Origin: Microvirga calopogonii
GTDB taxonomy: Bacteria > Pseudomonadota > Alphaproteobacteria > Rhizobiales > Beijerinckiaceae
DNA: 64,000 nucleotides
Assembly: GCF_003347665.1 (NCBI RefSeq)
Contig: NZ_QDGA01000021.1
Location: forward strand, 1-64,000
Direction of reading: 5' to 3'
A program made the position numbers and the translations under genes. A model generated the notes under the pieces. It was not told where the DNA came from, ran no database searches, and saw only the letters and a list, made by a program, of their open reading frames with translations. Each line of letters opens with the position of its first letter. The stretch's first letter is position 1. Shown in pieces: positions 1 to 8,904 of the stretch.

Positions 1-8
1 AAGCCGTC

Positions 9-509
9 ATGGCGGGCAGTGTGAACAAGGTGATCCTGGTAGGGAATCTGGGGCGTGACCCTGAGGTGCGGCGTCTGTCGAACGGGGAGCCGGTGGTGAA
101 CCTGCGGATCGCCACGTCCGAGACCTGGAAGGACAAGGGCACGGGCGAGCGCAAGGAGAAGACCGAGTGGCACTCGGTGGTGATCTTCAACGAGAACCTG
201 GCCCGGGTGGCGGAGCAGTACCTGAAGAAGGGCTCGAAGGTGTATGTCGAGGGCCAGCTGCAGACGCGCAAGTGGACCGACCAGAGCGGCCAGGAGAAGT
301 ACACCACCGAGGTGGTGCTGCAGCGCTTCCGCGGCGAGCTGACGATCCTGGACAGCCGCGGCGGCGGCGGCGCGTCCGAGTACGGCGACGAGGAGCCGGG
401 CCAGATCAGCCGCGGCGGCGATTTCGGACGGTCGTCCCCCATGGAGCGCAGACCCGAGCCGGCCGGCAGCTCCCGGCACAGCGACTTCGACGACGACATT
501 CCGTTCTAG
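9..509 (+). CDS. ssb: Single-stranded DNA-binding protein
   Basis: The 166-residue product is a bacterial SSB, which coats single-stranded DNA during replication, repair and recombination in the cytoplasm. The N-terminal 110 or so residues form the OB fold, opening with the typical [16 protein letters not shown] and including the WHSVV and [10 protein letters not shown] segments. A flexible Gly/Ser/Pro-rich linker follows, then the acidic tip DDDIPF that binds partner proteins. Length and both ends fit the family, so the gene is complete although it starts only 8 bases into the window. It stands alone; a strong hairpin follows its stop codon. Confidence 0.97.
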   Translation: MAGSVNKVILVGNLGRDPEVRRLSNGEPVVNLRIATSETWKDKGTGERKEKTEWHSVVIFNENLARVAEQYLKKGSKVYVEGQLQTRKWTDQSGQEKYTTEVVLQRFRGELTILDSRGGGGASEYGDEEPGQISRGGDFGRSSPMERRPEPAGSSRHSDFDDDIPF

Positions 510-528
510 TGGCCTTTACGGACCGGAT

Positions 529-562
529 GTGAGGTCATCGCCCTTGGGCGAGATGACCTCAC
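529..562 (+). terminator. Hairpin after ssb, probable terminator
   Basis: An inverted repeat with 11-bp arms GTGAGGTCATC and GATGACCTCAC encloses a further GCCC/GGGC pairing around a two-base loop. It begins 20 bases after the ssb stop. No clear T-run follows, so the factor-independent terminator reading is inferred from position and stem strength. Confidence 0.6.
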
Positions 563-896
563 CTCGCAGGCCCTTACCTCTGCGTTGTCTACAATGAAGA
601 AGGGCCGCCGGCAGCGCCGTATGCCGAACGACCGGCTGCCTTGGCCGCCGTTTACCAGCAGGCGCAGCCCTGCGCACGACCTTCGCGCCGTGCTGCGTCT
701 GGCATCTGGTCGCGATGCTCGTACTCTGCATTCCAGCCCGGAGAGCCGCGCCCGAGCCGGATACGATGGTGCCTTGCGCGAGAAGGACTTCGAGCTGCAC
801 ATGGCGGTGAACCGGATCCACCTCACCGAATAATGCACCAGGCTGCAAACTTCATCCCAGCCAATAACAGTCTCTAAGCCAATTGTTTGTATCCAC
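563..896. other. Gene-free stretch
   Basis: Between the ssb hairpin and the sugar-permease stop codon I see no convincing gene. Several frames stay open for about 80-110 codons on both strands, but their Arg/Pro/Ser-rich translations resemble non-coding GC-rich sequence and match no family I know. Confidence 0.5.
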
Positions 897-1796
897 TCAT
901 TCCTTCACTGCGCCGGTCATCGAAGACACGTAGTAGTCGACGAAGAACGAGTAGAGCAGCACGACCGGCAGCGATCCTAGAAGCGCACCTGCCATGAGAG
1001 CCCCCCACTCGTAAACGTCTCCGCGCACTAGCTCTGTCAGCACACCGACGGGCACGGTTTTATTCTCTGACGATTGAATGAAGGTGAGTGCGTAGATGAA
1101 TTCGTTCCAGGAGAGGGTGAAGGCGAAAATGCCGGCCGAGATGAGGCCCGGCACGGCGAGAGGCAGCATGATCCTTGTCAGAATCTGCCAGCGCGACGCC
1201 CCGTCCACGAGGGCGCATTCCTCCAGCTCGTAGGGAATGGACCGGAAGTACCCCATGAGCAGCCAGGTGCAGAACGGAATGAGGAAGGTCGGATAGGTGA
1301 ATATCAGGGCAAGTTTGGAATCGTAGATCCCGAATTTGAAGATCATGACCGCCAAGGGGATGAACAGGATCGAGGGCGGCACCAGATAGGCGAGGAAGAT
1401 CGCCAGGCCGGTCCAGCGGGAACCAGGGAAGCGGATGCGTTCAATGGCATAGGCCGCGAATACCGATGCGACGAGCGACAGGATGGTCGAGCCGATCGCC
1501 ACCACCATCGTATTCACGAGCCAGCCCGGATAGGACGTCTCGAACAGGAGATACCGGATATTCTGCAGCGTTGGATTGGACGGCCAGAACGGATTGTAGT
1601 CACGGAAATTGTTCAGTTCAGCGTTGGGCTTCAGGGCCGTGATCGTCATCCAGTAGAAGGGAAACAGAAGGACGATAATGAAGACCCCGAGAGGTAGGTA
1701 CACCGTGAGCAGTCTCTGCGGGGTGCGATTGAGATAGCTCATGCCGACGCTGTCATCGGCAACGATACGATCAGAAGCTCTAACGGTTGAGGTCAT
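897..1796 (-). CDS. Carbohydrate ABC transporter permease, MalG type
   Basis: A 299-residue inner-membrane permease of the CUT1 sugar ABC family. About six hydrophobic segments are visible, and near residues 190-220 lies the EAA loop (EECALVDGASRWQ...LP) that contacts the ATPase. I chose the ATG at 1796 because it gives a normal MalG-length protein and overlaps the upstream permease stop by 4 nt (ATGA), a sign of translational coupling. The frame stays open far upstream, antisense-like, but that extension is not protein-like. It is the last gene of a three-gene operon (binding protein, two permeases). No ATPase gene adjoins, so a shared MsmX/UgpC-type ATPase, such as the one at 47656-48732, may energise it. 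Confidence 0.92.
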   Translation of the reverse strand: MTSTVRASDRIVADDSVGMSYLNRTPQRLLTVYLPLGVFIIVLLFPFYWMTITALKPNAELNNFRDYNPFWPSNPTLQNIRYLLFETSYPGWLVNTMVVAIGSTILSLVASVFAAYAIERIRFPGSRWTGLAIFLAYLVPPSILFIPLAVMIFKFGIYDSKLALIFTYPTFLIPFCTWLLMGYFRSIPYELEECALVDGASRWQILTRIMLPLAVPGLISAGIFAFTLSWNEFIYALTFIQSSENKTVPVGVLTELVRGDVYEWGALMAGALLGSLPVVLLYSFFVDYYVSSMTGAVKE

Positions 1797-2740
1797 GTCT
1801 CGGCCCCTCCCTGCTGCCAGCGACGGCGCTGCAGCCCGAAATAACTGAAGAGAATTGCGGCGAGAAGGAACGGCACCATTGCCACGGCGATAGCCGCGCC
1901 CTCCCCTAGCTGGCCGCCGGGAATGGCTCTCTGGAAACTCAAGGTCGCCATGAGATGCGTCGCGTTGAGAGGCCCGCCCCGAGTCAGCACGTAGATGAGC
2001 TGGAAGTCCGTGAACGTGAACAGCACGGAAAATGTCATGACCACGGCGATCAGGGGCGAGAGCATGGGCAGTGTGATGAAGCGGAATCGCTGCCACGAAG
2101 TCGCGCCGTCGAGAGTCGCCGCCTCGTGAAGAGAGGGCGAGATTGTTTGAAGGCCGGCCAGTAGCGTGATGGCCACGAAGGGAATGCCGCGCCAGACGTT
2201 CGTGAGGATCACCGTCGCACGGGCATTGTTCGGATCGCCCAGGAAGTTGATGGGCGAGCTGATCAATCCGAGCTTCATGAGCGCCCAGGAAATGATCGAG
2301 AACTGGGCGTCGTAGATCCACCAAAAGGCGATCGCCGACAGCACAGTCGGCACCACCCAGGGCAGAAGCACGATAGCGCGGATAAAGGCCTTGAACGGGA
2401 GATGCTCGTTGAGGAGAAGCGCGAGCCAGAGCCCCAGCATGAACTTCAGGATCGAGGCCACCACCGTATAGAGGATCGTATTGAAGACGGAGAGCCAGAA
2501 GATGCTGTCGTCCCAGAGGAGCTGATAGTTCTCCAGACCGACGAAGACGCCCGCGCGACCGATGCGCGTGTCGGTGAAGCCGAGCCAGACGCCAAGCCCG
2601 AGCGGATAGGAGAGAAAGACCAGAAGAAACAAGGCTGCCGGCAGCATGAAAAGCAGGCCGAGAAAAGCCTTGTTCTGCATGAGCGGCGTGCGTGCAGGCA
2701 CAGCCGTCGCGCCAGCTCGGGAAAGGGCGGCATCGACCAT
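1793..2740 (-). CDS. Carbohydrate ABC transporter permease, MalF type
   Basis: A 315-residue partner permease of the CUT1 family with six or more membrane spans and an EAA loop (EAATLDGATSWQRF...LP) near residue 210. The ATG at 2740 follows a GGAGG ribosome-binding site at good spacing and gives an N-terminus typical of the family; the longer open frame to 2785 lacks such support. It lies 63 bases downstream of the binding-protein gene and overlaps the next permease by 4 nt. Substrate cannot be read from sequence; sugars or polyols are usual for the family. Confidence 0.92.
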   Translation of the reverse strand: MVDAALSRAGATAVPARTPLMQNKAFLGLLFMLPAALFLLVFLSYPLGLGVWLGFTDTRIGRAGVFVGLENYQLLWDDSIFWLSVFNTILYTVVASILKFMLGLWLALLLNEHLPFKAFIRAIVLLPWVVPTVLSAIAFWWIYDAQFSIISWALMKLGLISSPINFLGDPNNARATVILTNVWRGIPFVAITLLAGLQTISPSLHEAATLDGATSWQRFRFITLPMLSPLIAVVMTFSVLFTFTDFQLIYVLTRGGPLNATHLMATLSFQRAIPGGQLGEGAAIAVAMVPFLLAAILFSYFGLQRRRWQQGGAET

Positions 2741-2803
2741 GTGCGCCTCCAAAATCGTCACGAGGAAAAGGGACGGTGCTCGCACACCGCCCCTTCGGGT
2801 TCG

Positions 2804-4123
2804 TCAGACTCGATAGTAGCGGTTGGCCCGCTGCTCCGCGCGCTTGGCCGCCTCCTCGGGCGTGCGCTGCCCTGTGGCAGCCTCGGCCACCATGTCGACC
2901 ATAACGTAATCCGCCATCGTGGCCGCGGACGCGTAACCGAGCGGGCCCGCATAGCCGTTCGGCCGCAGGGTTCCAGAGGCACGCTTGTAGGGTTCGTGCA
3001 CCGGATCGGACGTCCAGACGGGATTGTCGATCAGACCTTTGAGGGGTGGGCAGCAATAGGCGCTCGATCCAGTGATCCACGCATCCATCTGCGGCTTGTC
3101 GAGCATAAACTGCAAATAGGCGCGCGCCGCGTTCGGGAATTTCGTGTACTTGAAAATCACCGCCGAGGTGGTCTGGTGCAGCTCCACGGATTGGCCGACA
3201 GGGCCAACCGGCATGGTTGTGGAGCGGATGTCCTGTGCCAGCTCGGCCATCTTCGGATCGTTCTTGGCCGAGTAGTAGAGCGAGACGCCGTTTGCCGTCA
3301 CGGAGACGTCGCCGGCCAGGAAGACACGGTTGTTGTTGATGTCGAGCCAGCTTTCAGTGCCCGGAATGAAGGTCTGATAGAGCTCGCGGGCGTATTGCAG
3401 CGCCTTGATGGTCTCAGGCGAGTTGATAACGACCTTTCCGCTCTCGTCGACCATCTTACCGCCATGGCTCCAGACGATCCAGTGCGCGAAGTTGTTACCG
3501 TCGCCGACAGCCTTGCCAAGTGCGAATCCTGCGGGCTTGCTCTTCGCCTTGAGCGCTTTGCACAATTCAAGGAATTCATCCGACTTCTCGGGGAATTTCG
3601 AGAATCCGGCCTGCTTGACCATGCTGTCGCGGTAAAGAATGCCGTTGCCGATCGTCGCCAGCGGGAGGGCAATGAACTTGTCGCCCTGCTTGGCATAGCC
3701 TTCGAGGCCCGGGTAGTATCCGCCATACTTGCTGGCGAAGCTGGTGCCGATATCGGTGACATCCAGGAGCTTGTCCGGGTACTGGAAGGGGTCGTCGAAC
3801 CAGACGAGCATGATATCCGGGCCTGAACCGACATTGGCCGCAACAGCTGCCTTGGGACGAATATCCTCCCAACTTTCCTTGTCGACCCGCACCTCGACCC
3901 CAGTTGCTTCTGTAAATTTCTTCGTATTGGCGAGCCAGGTATCTTCGTCCCCCTTCACGAAGGGGGTCCATCGCAGAACGCGTAAGGTGGCGCCCTGCTC
4001 CGGCTTGTATTGAGGTGCCGCAGCCTGCGCGAAAGCCGGCCCGGACTTCAGAAACTGGGCTCCCGCCGCACCGGCGGCAAGGCCCGCCGTCCCAATGAGC
4101 AGATCACGTCTAGACAGGGTCAT
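2804..4123 (-). CDS. Sugar ABC transporter substrate-binding protein (Tat signal)
   Basis: A 439-residue extracellular solute-binding protein family 1 member. From the ATG at 4123 the protein begins with a Tat-type signal, an SRRDLL motif followed by an Ala/Gly-rich hydrophobic stretch and an AFA-like cleavage region, implying export of a folded protein to the periplasm. A GGAGG-like ribosome-binding site precedes this ATG; the frame is open to 4159. The mature part has typical CUT1 binding-protein segments, such as GPDIMLVW and ATIGNGILY. First gene of the operon with the two permeases downstream; the ligand is unknown. Confidence 0.9.
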   Translation of the reverse strand: MTLSRRDLLIGTAGLAAGAAGAQFLKSGPAFAQAAAPQYKPEQGATLRVLRWTPFVKGDEDTWLANTKKFTEATGVEVRVDKESWEDIRPKAAVAANVGSGPDIMLVWFDDPFQYPDKLLDVTDIGTSFASKYGGYYPGLEGYAKQGDKFIALPLATIGNGILYRDSMVKQAGFSKFPEKSDEFLELCKALKAKSKPAGFALGKAVGDGNNFAHWIVWSHGGKMVDESGKVVINSPETIKALQYARELYQTFIPGTESWLDINNNRVFLAGDVSVTANGVSLYYSAKNDPKMAELAQDIRSTTMPVGPVGQSVELHQTTSAVIFKYTKFPNAARAYLQFMLDKPQMDAWITGSSAYCCPPLKGLIDNPVWTSDPVHEPYKRASGTLRPNGYAGPLGYASAATMADYVMVDMVAEAATGQRTPEEAAKRAEQRANRYYRV

Positions 4124-4837
4124 CGTTCGCTTCCTCCATGATCCGGGATTTCTGATCACATGCGCGGCCGCCCCGGTGTGAGCAGCGCACTTAAGTCAGC
4201 CGCTCCCCGCCCCTGGCCTCCAGCGGCCGGCAGGAAAGCGACCCGTGTCAAATGTGATGAGGATGGGTCTGGCGAACCGTTTCCTGACGGATATGCCAGC
4301 CCGGATCTGCCAGGAATTCATGAGCTTGCGTATTCAGCGCACCGGACAAAGACCTGCCTGCAGGATAATTTGTCCGGATCGATTCATCCGGATTGGCGAC
4401 CGTCCTATCGAACGTCCAAGTCGCGGACTCGCATTGAAGCATGCGCCTTCCTCCCGGCCCCGTTCATTCCTCTGGCCTGTCTGACGCAGGCTTCAGATGT
4501 TATTGGAATGAATATTCTAGGAAGAACCGCTCCATATCAAGCTGTGAAGATGACAGCTTTCACAACGGATCCATGATTCCTGTACATAGGTCAGCAAAGC
4601 TGACCATTGGCTGTACTTATGATTTCAGCTGTACGGGTGACTATATTTCAGTGTCGGAAAGCAAGTCGTCAATTCACCCCTATTCTGATTTTTGAGCCAA
4701 GCCCATAACCTCACTCGGATAGGCTGCCCTCATCAAGGAATGCACGGCGAAGGTCCTGTTCAAGGCAGGTGGTCCACGTTAGGCTGCGCCGCATGACCTG
4801 AGCGGACGAGCGGTTCACGTTCAAGGCTCTCAGCAGA
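4124..4837. other. Gene-free intergenic region
   Basis: About 700 bases between divergent units, the sugar importer on the minus strand and the flavoprotein on the plus strand. Base composition is more AT-rich around 4500-4680 than in the flanking genes, consistent with promoters. Small open frames exist on both strands, but none shows family resemblance or a good ribosome-binding site. Confidence 0.5.
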
Positions 4838-6538
4838 ATGGTGGAAATCATGTCTCTGTCGGCCACCTACGTCACCCGCCATGATCAGATGTTTCCCACC
4901 CTGTCTTCGGACGACATTGCCCGGATGCGCCGCTTCGGCATGGCTGCGACATTCGCCGCCGGGGAGCGCATCGTCAGGGCCGGAGACGTCGCACCGGGCC
5001 TGATCGTGATCGTGTCCGGCAAGGTCGAGATTACCCAGGATGTCGGGGGCGACCGGCACGAGACCATCATCGTTCATGGCCCGGGGAGTTTCGCGGGCGA
5101 GCTGGCGCAGCTCTCCGAACGCCCCTCCCTCGTGACGACCAAGGCCATCGAACCCGTCGACGCATTCGTCATCCCGTCGCGAAGACTGCGTGACCTGATG
5201 GTTCAGGAGGCCAGCCTCGGCGAACGCGTCATGCGGGCGCTCATCCTGCGGCGCGTGGGTCTCCTGGAGAGCGGCGGCAGCGGGCCCATCATCGTCGGAC
5301 ACCAGGGCAGTGGCGACCTGCTGCGCCTGCAAGGCTTCCTGACCCGAAGCGGTCACCCGCATCGCGTGCTGGACGCCGACACGGACCCCTGCGCGAAGAC
5401 CCTCGTCGAACGGTTTCAGGTGGATCCTCATCACCTCCCGATCGTGCTGTGCCCGGATGGGAAGATCCTGCTCAATCCGGGAGACAGGGAGCTCGCCCGT
5501 TGCATCGGACTCGTCAAGCCGATCGATAACTCGAAACTCTATGACGTCGCCATCATCGGTGCCGGTCCGGCCGGCTTGGCGGCCGCCGTCTATGCCGCCT
5601 CGGAAGGCTTGTCCGTCATCGTGCTCGACTGCCGCGCCTTCGGTGGACAGGCCGGTGCCTCGGCCCGCATCGAGAACTATCTTGGATTCCCGACCGGGAT
5701 CTCCGGCATGGCGCTGATGGCGCGAGCCTACAACCAAGCGCAGAAGTTCGGGGTGGAGATGGTCATCCCCAACGAGGCAGGGCATCTCGGCGTCGCTGCC
5801 GATGTTGCCGGCAAGCATTATCACCTCAGGACGAGTAGCGATGAGATCGTGAACGCACGGGCGGTGATTGTGGCCAGCGGCGCCCGCTACCGTCGCCTCG
5901 ACGTGGCGAACCTGGCGCAGTTCGAAGGAACAAGCGTTCACTACTGGGCCTCCCCGATCGAGGCGAGGCTCTGCGGCGGGCAAGAGGTCGCCCTAGTGGG
6001 GGCCGGCAATTCGGCCGGGCAAGCGGCCGTCTTCCTGGCCGGCCATGTGAAGACGGTGTGGCTTCTCGTGCGCGGGGCCGGCCTGGAGTCCAGCATGTCG
6101 CGCTATCTGATCGAGCGTATCGAGGCTCAGCCCAACATTAAGGTCTTGCCCGAGACGACGGTCATCGCGTTGGACGGACAGGGAGAGAACCTCGAATCCG
6201 TCCGGTGGCGCAGCCGCCAAGGAGAAGAAGGGACGTGCCCGATCCGCCACCTCTTCCTGTTCATCGGCGCTGATCCCAATACCGACTGGCTCGCAGGCAG
6301 CGACATCGCGCTGGATGAAAAGGGCTTCATTCGGACCGGGATCACTGCAGGCCCGGAGCGGCACCTGCTGGAGACCAGCCGCAGCGGCATTTTCGCCATT
6401 GGCGACGTGCGCTCGGGCTCGGTCAAACGGGTGGCCGCGGCCGTCGGCGAAGGTGCCCAAGTCGTGGCGGCCTTGCACGCATACCTTGCCCGGGAAGGCC
6501 AAGCACCCGGTGTGTCCCAAACGATGAGGATGACCTGA
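4838..6538 (+). CDS. Cyclic-nucleotide-binding, thioredoxin-reductase-like FAD oxidoreductase
   Basis: A 566-residue multidomain protein. Residues 20-140 resemble a cNMP-binding domain (CRP/FNR sensor fold). A thioredoxin/glutaredoxin-like segment follows (about 165-225). Residues 233-555 form a class II pyridine-nucleotide disulfide oxidoreductase with two dinucleotide folds, GAGPAG near 240 and GAGNSA near 388, and a C-terminal FAD motif (GIFAIGDVRSG, about 516). Where thioredoxin reductase has its CxxC pair, this protein has YWASPIEARLC near 368-378, so only one Cys remains and the classical dithiol relay is missing. An in-frame ATG at 4850 is an alternative start. Its stop overlaps the start of a UBP zinc-finger gene by one base, implying coupled expression. 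The natural electron acceptor is unknown. Confidence 0.9.
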   Translation: MVEIMSLSATYVTRHDQMFPTLSSDDIARMRRFGMAATFAAGERIVRAGDVAPGLIVIVSGKVEITQDVGGDRHETIIVHGPGSFAGELAQLSERPSLVTTKAIEPVDAFVIPSRRLRDLMVQEASLGERVMRALILRRVGLLESGGSGPIIVGHQGSGDLLRLQGFLTRSGHPHRVLDADTDPCAKTLVERFQVDPHHLPIVLCPDGKILLNPGDRELARCIGLVKPIDNSKLYDVAIIGAGPAGLAAAVYAASEGLSVIVLDCRAFGGQAGASARIENYLGFPTGISGMALMARAYNQAQKFGVEMVIPNEAGHLGVAADVAGKHYHLRTSSDEIVNARAVIVASGARYRRLDVANLAQFEGTSVHYWASPIEARLCGGQEVALVGAGNSAGQAAVFLAGHVKTVWLLVRGAGLESSMSRYLIERIEAQPNIKVLPETTVIALDGQGENLESVRWRSRQGEEGTCPIRHLFLFIGADPNTDWLAGSDIALDEKGFIRTGITAGPERHLLETSRSGIFAIGDVRSGSVKRVAAAVGEGAQVVAALHAYLAREGQAPGVSQTMRMT

Positions 6539-6846
6539 TGGACGGTCAATGCAGCCATGCCGCGAGTATCCGGGACGTCACGCCGAGCGCGCTCGGCTGC
6601 GAGGAATGCCTGAAGATCGGCTCCCCCTGGGTGCACCTTCGCCTGTGCCGCACCTGCGGCCATGTCGGCTGCTGCGACGACTCGCCCAATCGGCACGCGA
6701 CAAAGCATTTTGAAGCGACCGGCCACCCCATCATCGAGGGCTATGATCCGCCCGAAGGCTGGGGTTGGTGCTACGTCGATGAAGTCTTTGTAGACCTCGG
6801 CAACGATACCACACCACAGAACGGTCCGATCCCGCGCTTCATCTGA
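6538..6846 (+). CDS. UBP-type zinc-finger protein
   Basis: A 102-residue protein made up almost entirely of a ZnF-UBP domain, the fold that in eukaryotes binds free ubiquitin C-termini. The metal-ligand pattern is visible: an early CxH, CEEC, CRTCGHVGCC and a later HATKHFEATGH. The start ATG overlaps the stop of the upstream flavoprotein (TGATG), so the two are very likely made together. Bacteria lack ubiquitin, so the role is open. A redox-linked or peptide-C-terminus-binding function is only an inference from the pairing. Confidence 0.9.
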   Translation: MDGQCSHAASIRDVTPSALGCEECLKIGSPWVHLRLCRTCGHVGCCDDSPNRHATKHFEATGHPIIEGYDPPEGWGWCYVDEVFVDLGNDTTPQNGPIPRFI

Positions 6847-7214
6847 GTGCCGAGCGCAGCGGTTCCCTCACCTCTGCTCTACTCGCCATTCACAGTACGA
6901 TGGCTGCACAGGAATTGGTCTGCATTCCGCTACCTGTTCGTCATAGAGCAAGCCAATCGTCCTAAGGCGCCAAGTCAGGCAAGTGCCGTCCATATAATCC
7001 CTCCAAGAGCGTCTCTCGGGAGGTCGCACGAGCCCACCCCGGGACTCATTGCGGGCAAGCGCGGCAGAGCTCCACTCTCTGTGTGAAAGGGTAACGCTCG
7101 CCTCCAGCCCCGATCGTAAAACGCATCAACAAGCAAGGTTCAGCAAAGCCTGGCCAACTATCCTATGCACTAGGTGCTCCGGCTTCAGGCCGGTATAATA
7201 TCGAGCTTTTCTCC
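6847..7214. other. Gene-free stretch
   Basis: About 370 bases between the zinc-finger gene and the TPR-methyltransferase. An open frame runs straight on from the zinc-finger stop, but its translation has no recognisable features and no independent start signal. A promoter for the next gene probably lies here. Confidence 0.5.
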
Positions 7215-8708
7215 ATGACGGACATCCAACTACCTGACGCCAGCTTTACCATGGCATTGGTCGCCAACCTCCGGGCGGGCCTGCCAAATTTCGGCGGAAT
7301 CGTCGATCAGCACGGCCATCCCGCCCCGGCCTTGCGACAGCTTGGTCTCGTTCACTGGGAGAATGGACGCTTCGACACAGCTGTCCAGACATTCGCGGCG
7401 GCGCTCTCGCTTGTCCCTGACGATCCCAATCTGTGGCGCGATCTGGCGGGCGTCTACAGCGCATCGGGTCGTGACGAGGAGGCCCTGACAGCGATACGCA
7501 AGTCCCTGGCGATCGATCCTCTCAATGCTCATTCCTGGCAGATCCTGGCCAGTGTGGGTGACCGGCTGGACGACGTTGAGACGGCCGAGGACGCCTATCG
7601 CCGCACGATCGCTCTCAACCCGAATGCTCCTGCTGCTCATCTCGGGCTTGGCCTGCTGCAGTTCAGGAAAAAGCACTATGAAGAGGCTCTCGGCTCCGTG
7701 CGCGCCTCCATCGCGCTCGATCCCGTCAACGGCGTGGCCCATTTCGCCCTCGGCCACCTGTCTTTCATCGCGAATGATTTCGCAGGCTGTGCGCGCGCCT
7801 TCGACGAGGCGGTACGCCTGACAATCCCGCTCGATCCGCTCACCCGGCAGAAGCGAGCTCGGGCTCTTACGTTCCAAGCCATGATCGACGGTCGTGTCGA
7901 GCAGGCCCTGCACGATTACGACGGAATTGCCGGCGAGGATCGCGAGGATCTGGACATCATCGCACGTGACGCCTTTTCTGTACTCAGCGCGTCCGGCAAT
8001 CTCGAAGCCGCCGCCGAAGTCGGACGGCTGCGGCTAGCCGAGAAGCCTGACGATCCGGTGCGGCGCTATCTGCTCGACGCCGTCCTCGGCCGGAGCATGA
8101 CGGCCGCACCACCGGACTACATCGAAACATACTTCGATCATTTCGCGCCCCAGTTCGACAACAAGCTCACCGAGACGCTCCAGTACAACGCTCCCCGCCA
8201 AATGGCGGAGCGGGTGGTCAAGCACCGAACCGGCTTTCGACACATGCTCGACCTGGGCTGCGGCACAGGGCTGGCCGCCGCGGAATTGCAGCCGCTAGGC
8301 GCCTCATTGACCGGGGTCGACATTTCCGCAGGCATGCTGGCCGAGGCGAAAAGGCGAGGCGGATACACCGAACTCGTCAAGGCTGAGGCGGTCACTTATC
8401 TTGAGACGGCATCCAATCAATTCGATCTCATTTTCGCGGCGGATTCGCTGATCTATTTCGGCGATCTCGCGCCGCTCATGCACGCCGCGGCCGGCGCCCT
8501 GGAGCCAGGAGGACTCTTCGCCTTGAGCATCGAGCTGGCCGCAGGAGATGGCTTTGTCCTCCAGCCCTCCGGCCGGTTCGCACACTCGCTCGACCACGTC
8601 CAGGCAGCGGCCACCGACTTCGTCATCCTGGAGACATTCGAAAGCAACATCCGGCTCGAGGCAGGGCGTCCGGTGCCCGGCCTCTATGTCCTGCTGGAAA
8701 GGTGCTAG
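7215..8708 (+). CDS. TPR-repeat SAM-dependent methyltransferase
   Basis: A 497-residue cytoplasmic protein in two parts. Residues 35-210 contain several tetratricopeptide repeats, with spaced Trp/Leu/Gly/Tyr/Ala/Pro pattern positions such as LGLVHWENGRFDTAVQTF and LWRDLAGVYSASGRDEEAL. Residues 300-495 are a class I methyltransferase: the SAM-binding motif LDLGCGTGL lies near 346, followed by GVDISAGML and FAADSLIYF. The TPR part presumably recruits the substrate, which is unknown. It is a single-gene unit, followed by a long hairpin. Confidence 0.9.
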   Translation: MTDIQLPDASFTMALVANLRAGLPNFGGIVDQHGHPAPALRQLGLVHWENGRFDTAVQTFAAALSLVPDDPNLWRDLAGVYSASGRDEEALTAIRKSLAIDPLNAHSWQILASVGDRLDDVETAEDAYRRTIALNPNAPAAHLGLGLLQFRKKHYEEALGSVRASIALDPVNGVAHFALGHLSFIANDFAGCARAFDEAVRLTIPLDPLTRQKRARALTFQAMIDGRVEQALHDYDGIAGEDREDLDIIARDAFSVLSASGNLEAAAEVGRLRLAEKPDDPVRRYLLDAVLGRSMTAAPPDYIETYFDHFAPQFDNKLTETLQYNAPRQMAERVVKHRTGFRHMLDLGCGTGLAAAELQPLGASLTGVDISAGMLAEAKRRGGYTELVKAEAVTYLETASNQFDLIFAADSLIYFGDLAPLMHAAAGALEPGGLFALSIELAAGDGFVLQPSGRFAHSLDHVQAAATDFVILETFESNIRLEAGRPVPGLYVLLERC

Positions 8709-8709
8709 C

Positions 8710-8795
8710 GCATCGTGCGGACCCAGCGGGCCGCGCTAGCGAAAAGCGGATCCGATATTCGCTGACGCGGCCCTTCGGGTCCGCACCCAACGATG
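8710..8795. terminator. Long imperfect inverted repeat between convergent genes
   Basis: GTGCGGACCC (8715-8724) pairs with GGGTCCGCAC (8777-8786) and GGGCCGCG (8728-8735) with CGCGGCCC (8766-8773). It starts two bases after the methyltransferase stop and separates it from the convergent cyclase gene. A bidirectional transcription end is likely; a small mobile repeat is an alternative. Confidence 0.5.
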
Positions 8796-8904
8796 TTCTA
8801 ACGAACCACAGAACCGTGTCTGCGCTCGATTCGAGACCTTGAAGAGCGTGGGTTCCGCCGGAAAACAAACTCGATTGTCCTGATTTTCAGAAGCCGAGAC
8901 GTCG

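Noticed and set aside
585..833. Small plus-strand frame after ssb
   Set aside because: No ribosome-binding site or homologue recognised; basic, low-complexity product.
897..3080. A very long minus-strand open frame spanning the MalG-type permease and beyond
   Set aside because: Only the part from 1796 is permease-like; upstream it runs antisense-like through the MalF gene in another frame with Arg/Ser-rich low-quality translation.
2402..3826. Plus-strand open frame of 474 codons
   Set aside because: It is entirely opposite the binding-protein and permease genes, and its Arg/Glu/His-rich translation is typical of a GC-rich shadow frame.
4760..5983. Minus-strand open frame of 407 codons opposite the flavoprotein
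   Set aside because: Shadow of the clearly homologous plus-strand gene; no family resemblance.
6847..7086. Frame starting directly after the zinc-finger stop
   Set aside because: Continuation of an open frame without a start signal or recognisable product.
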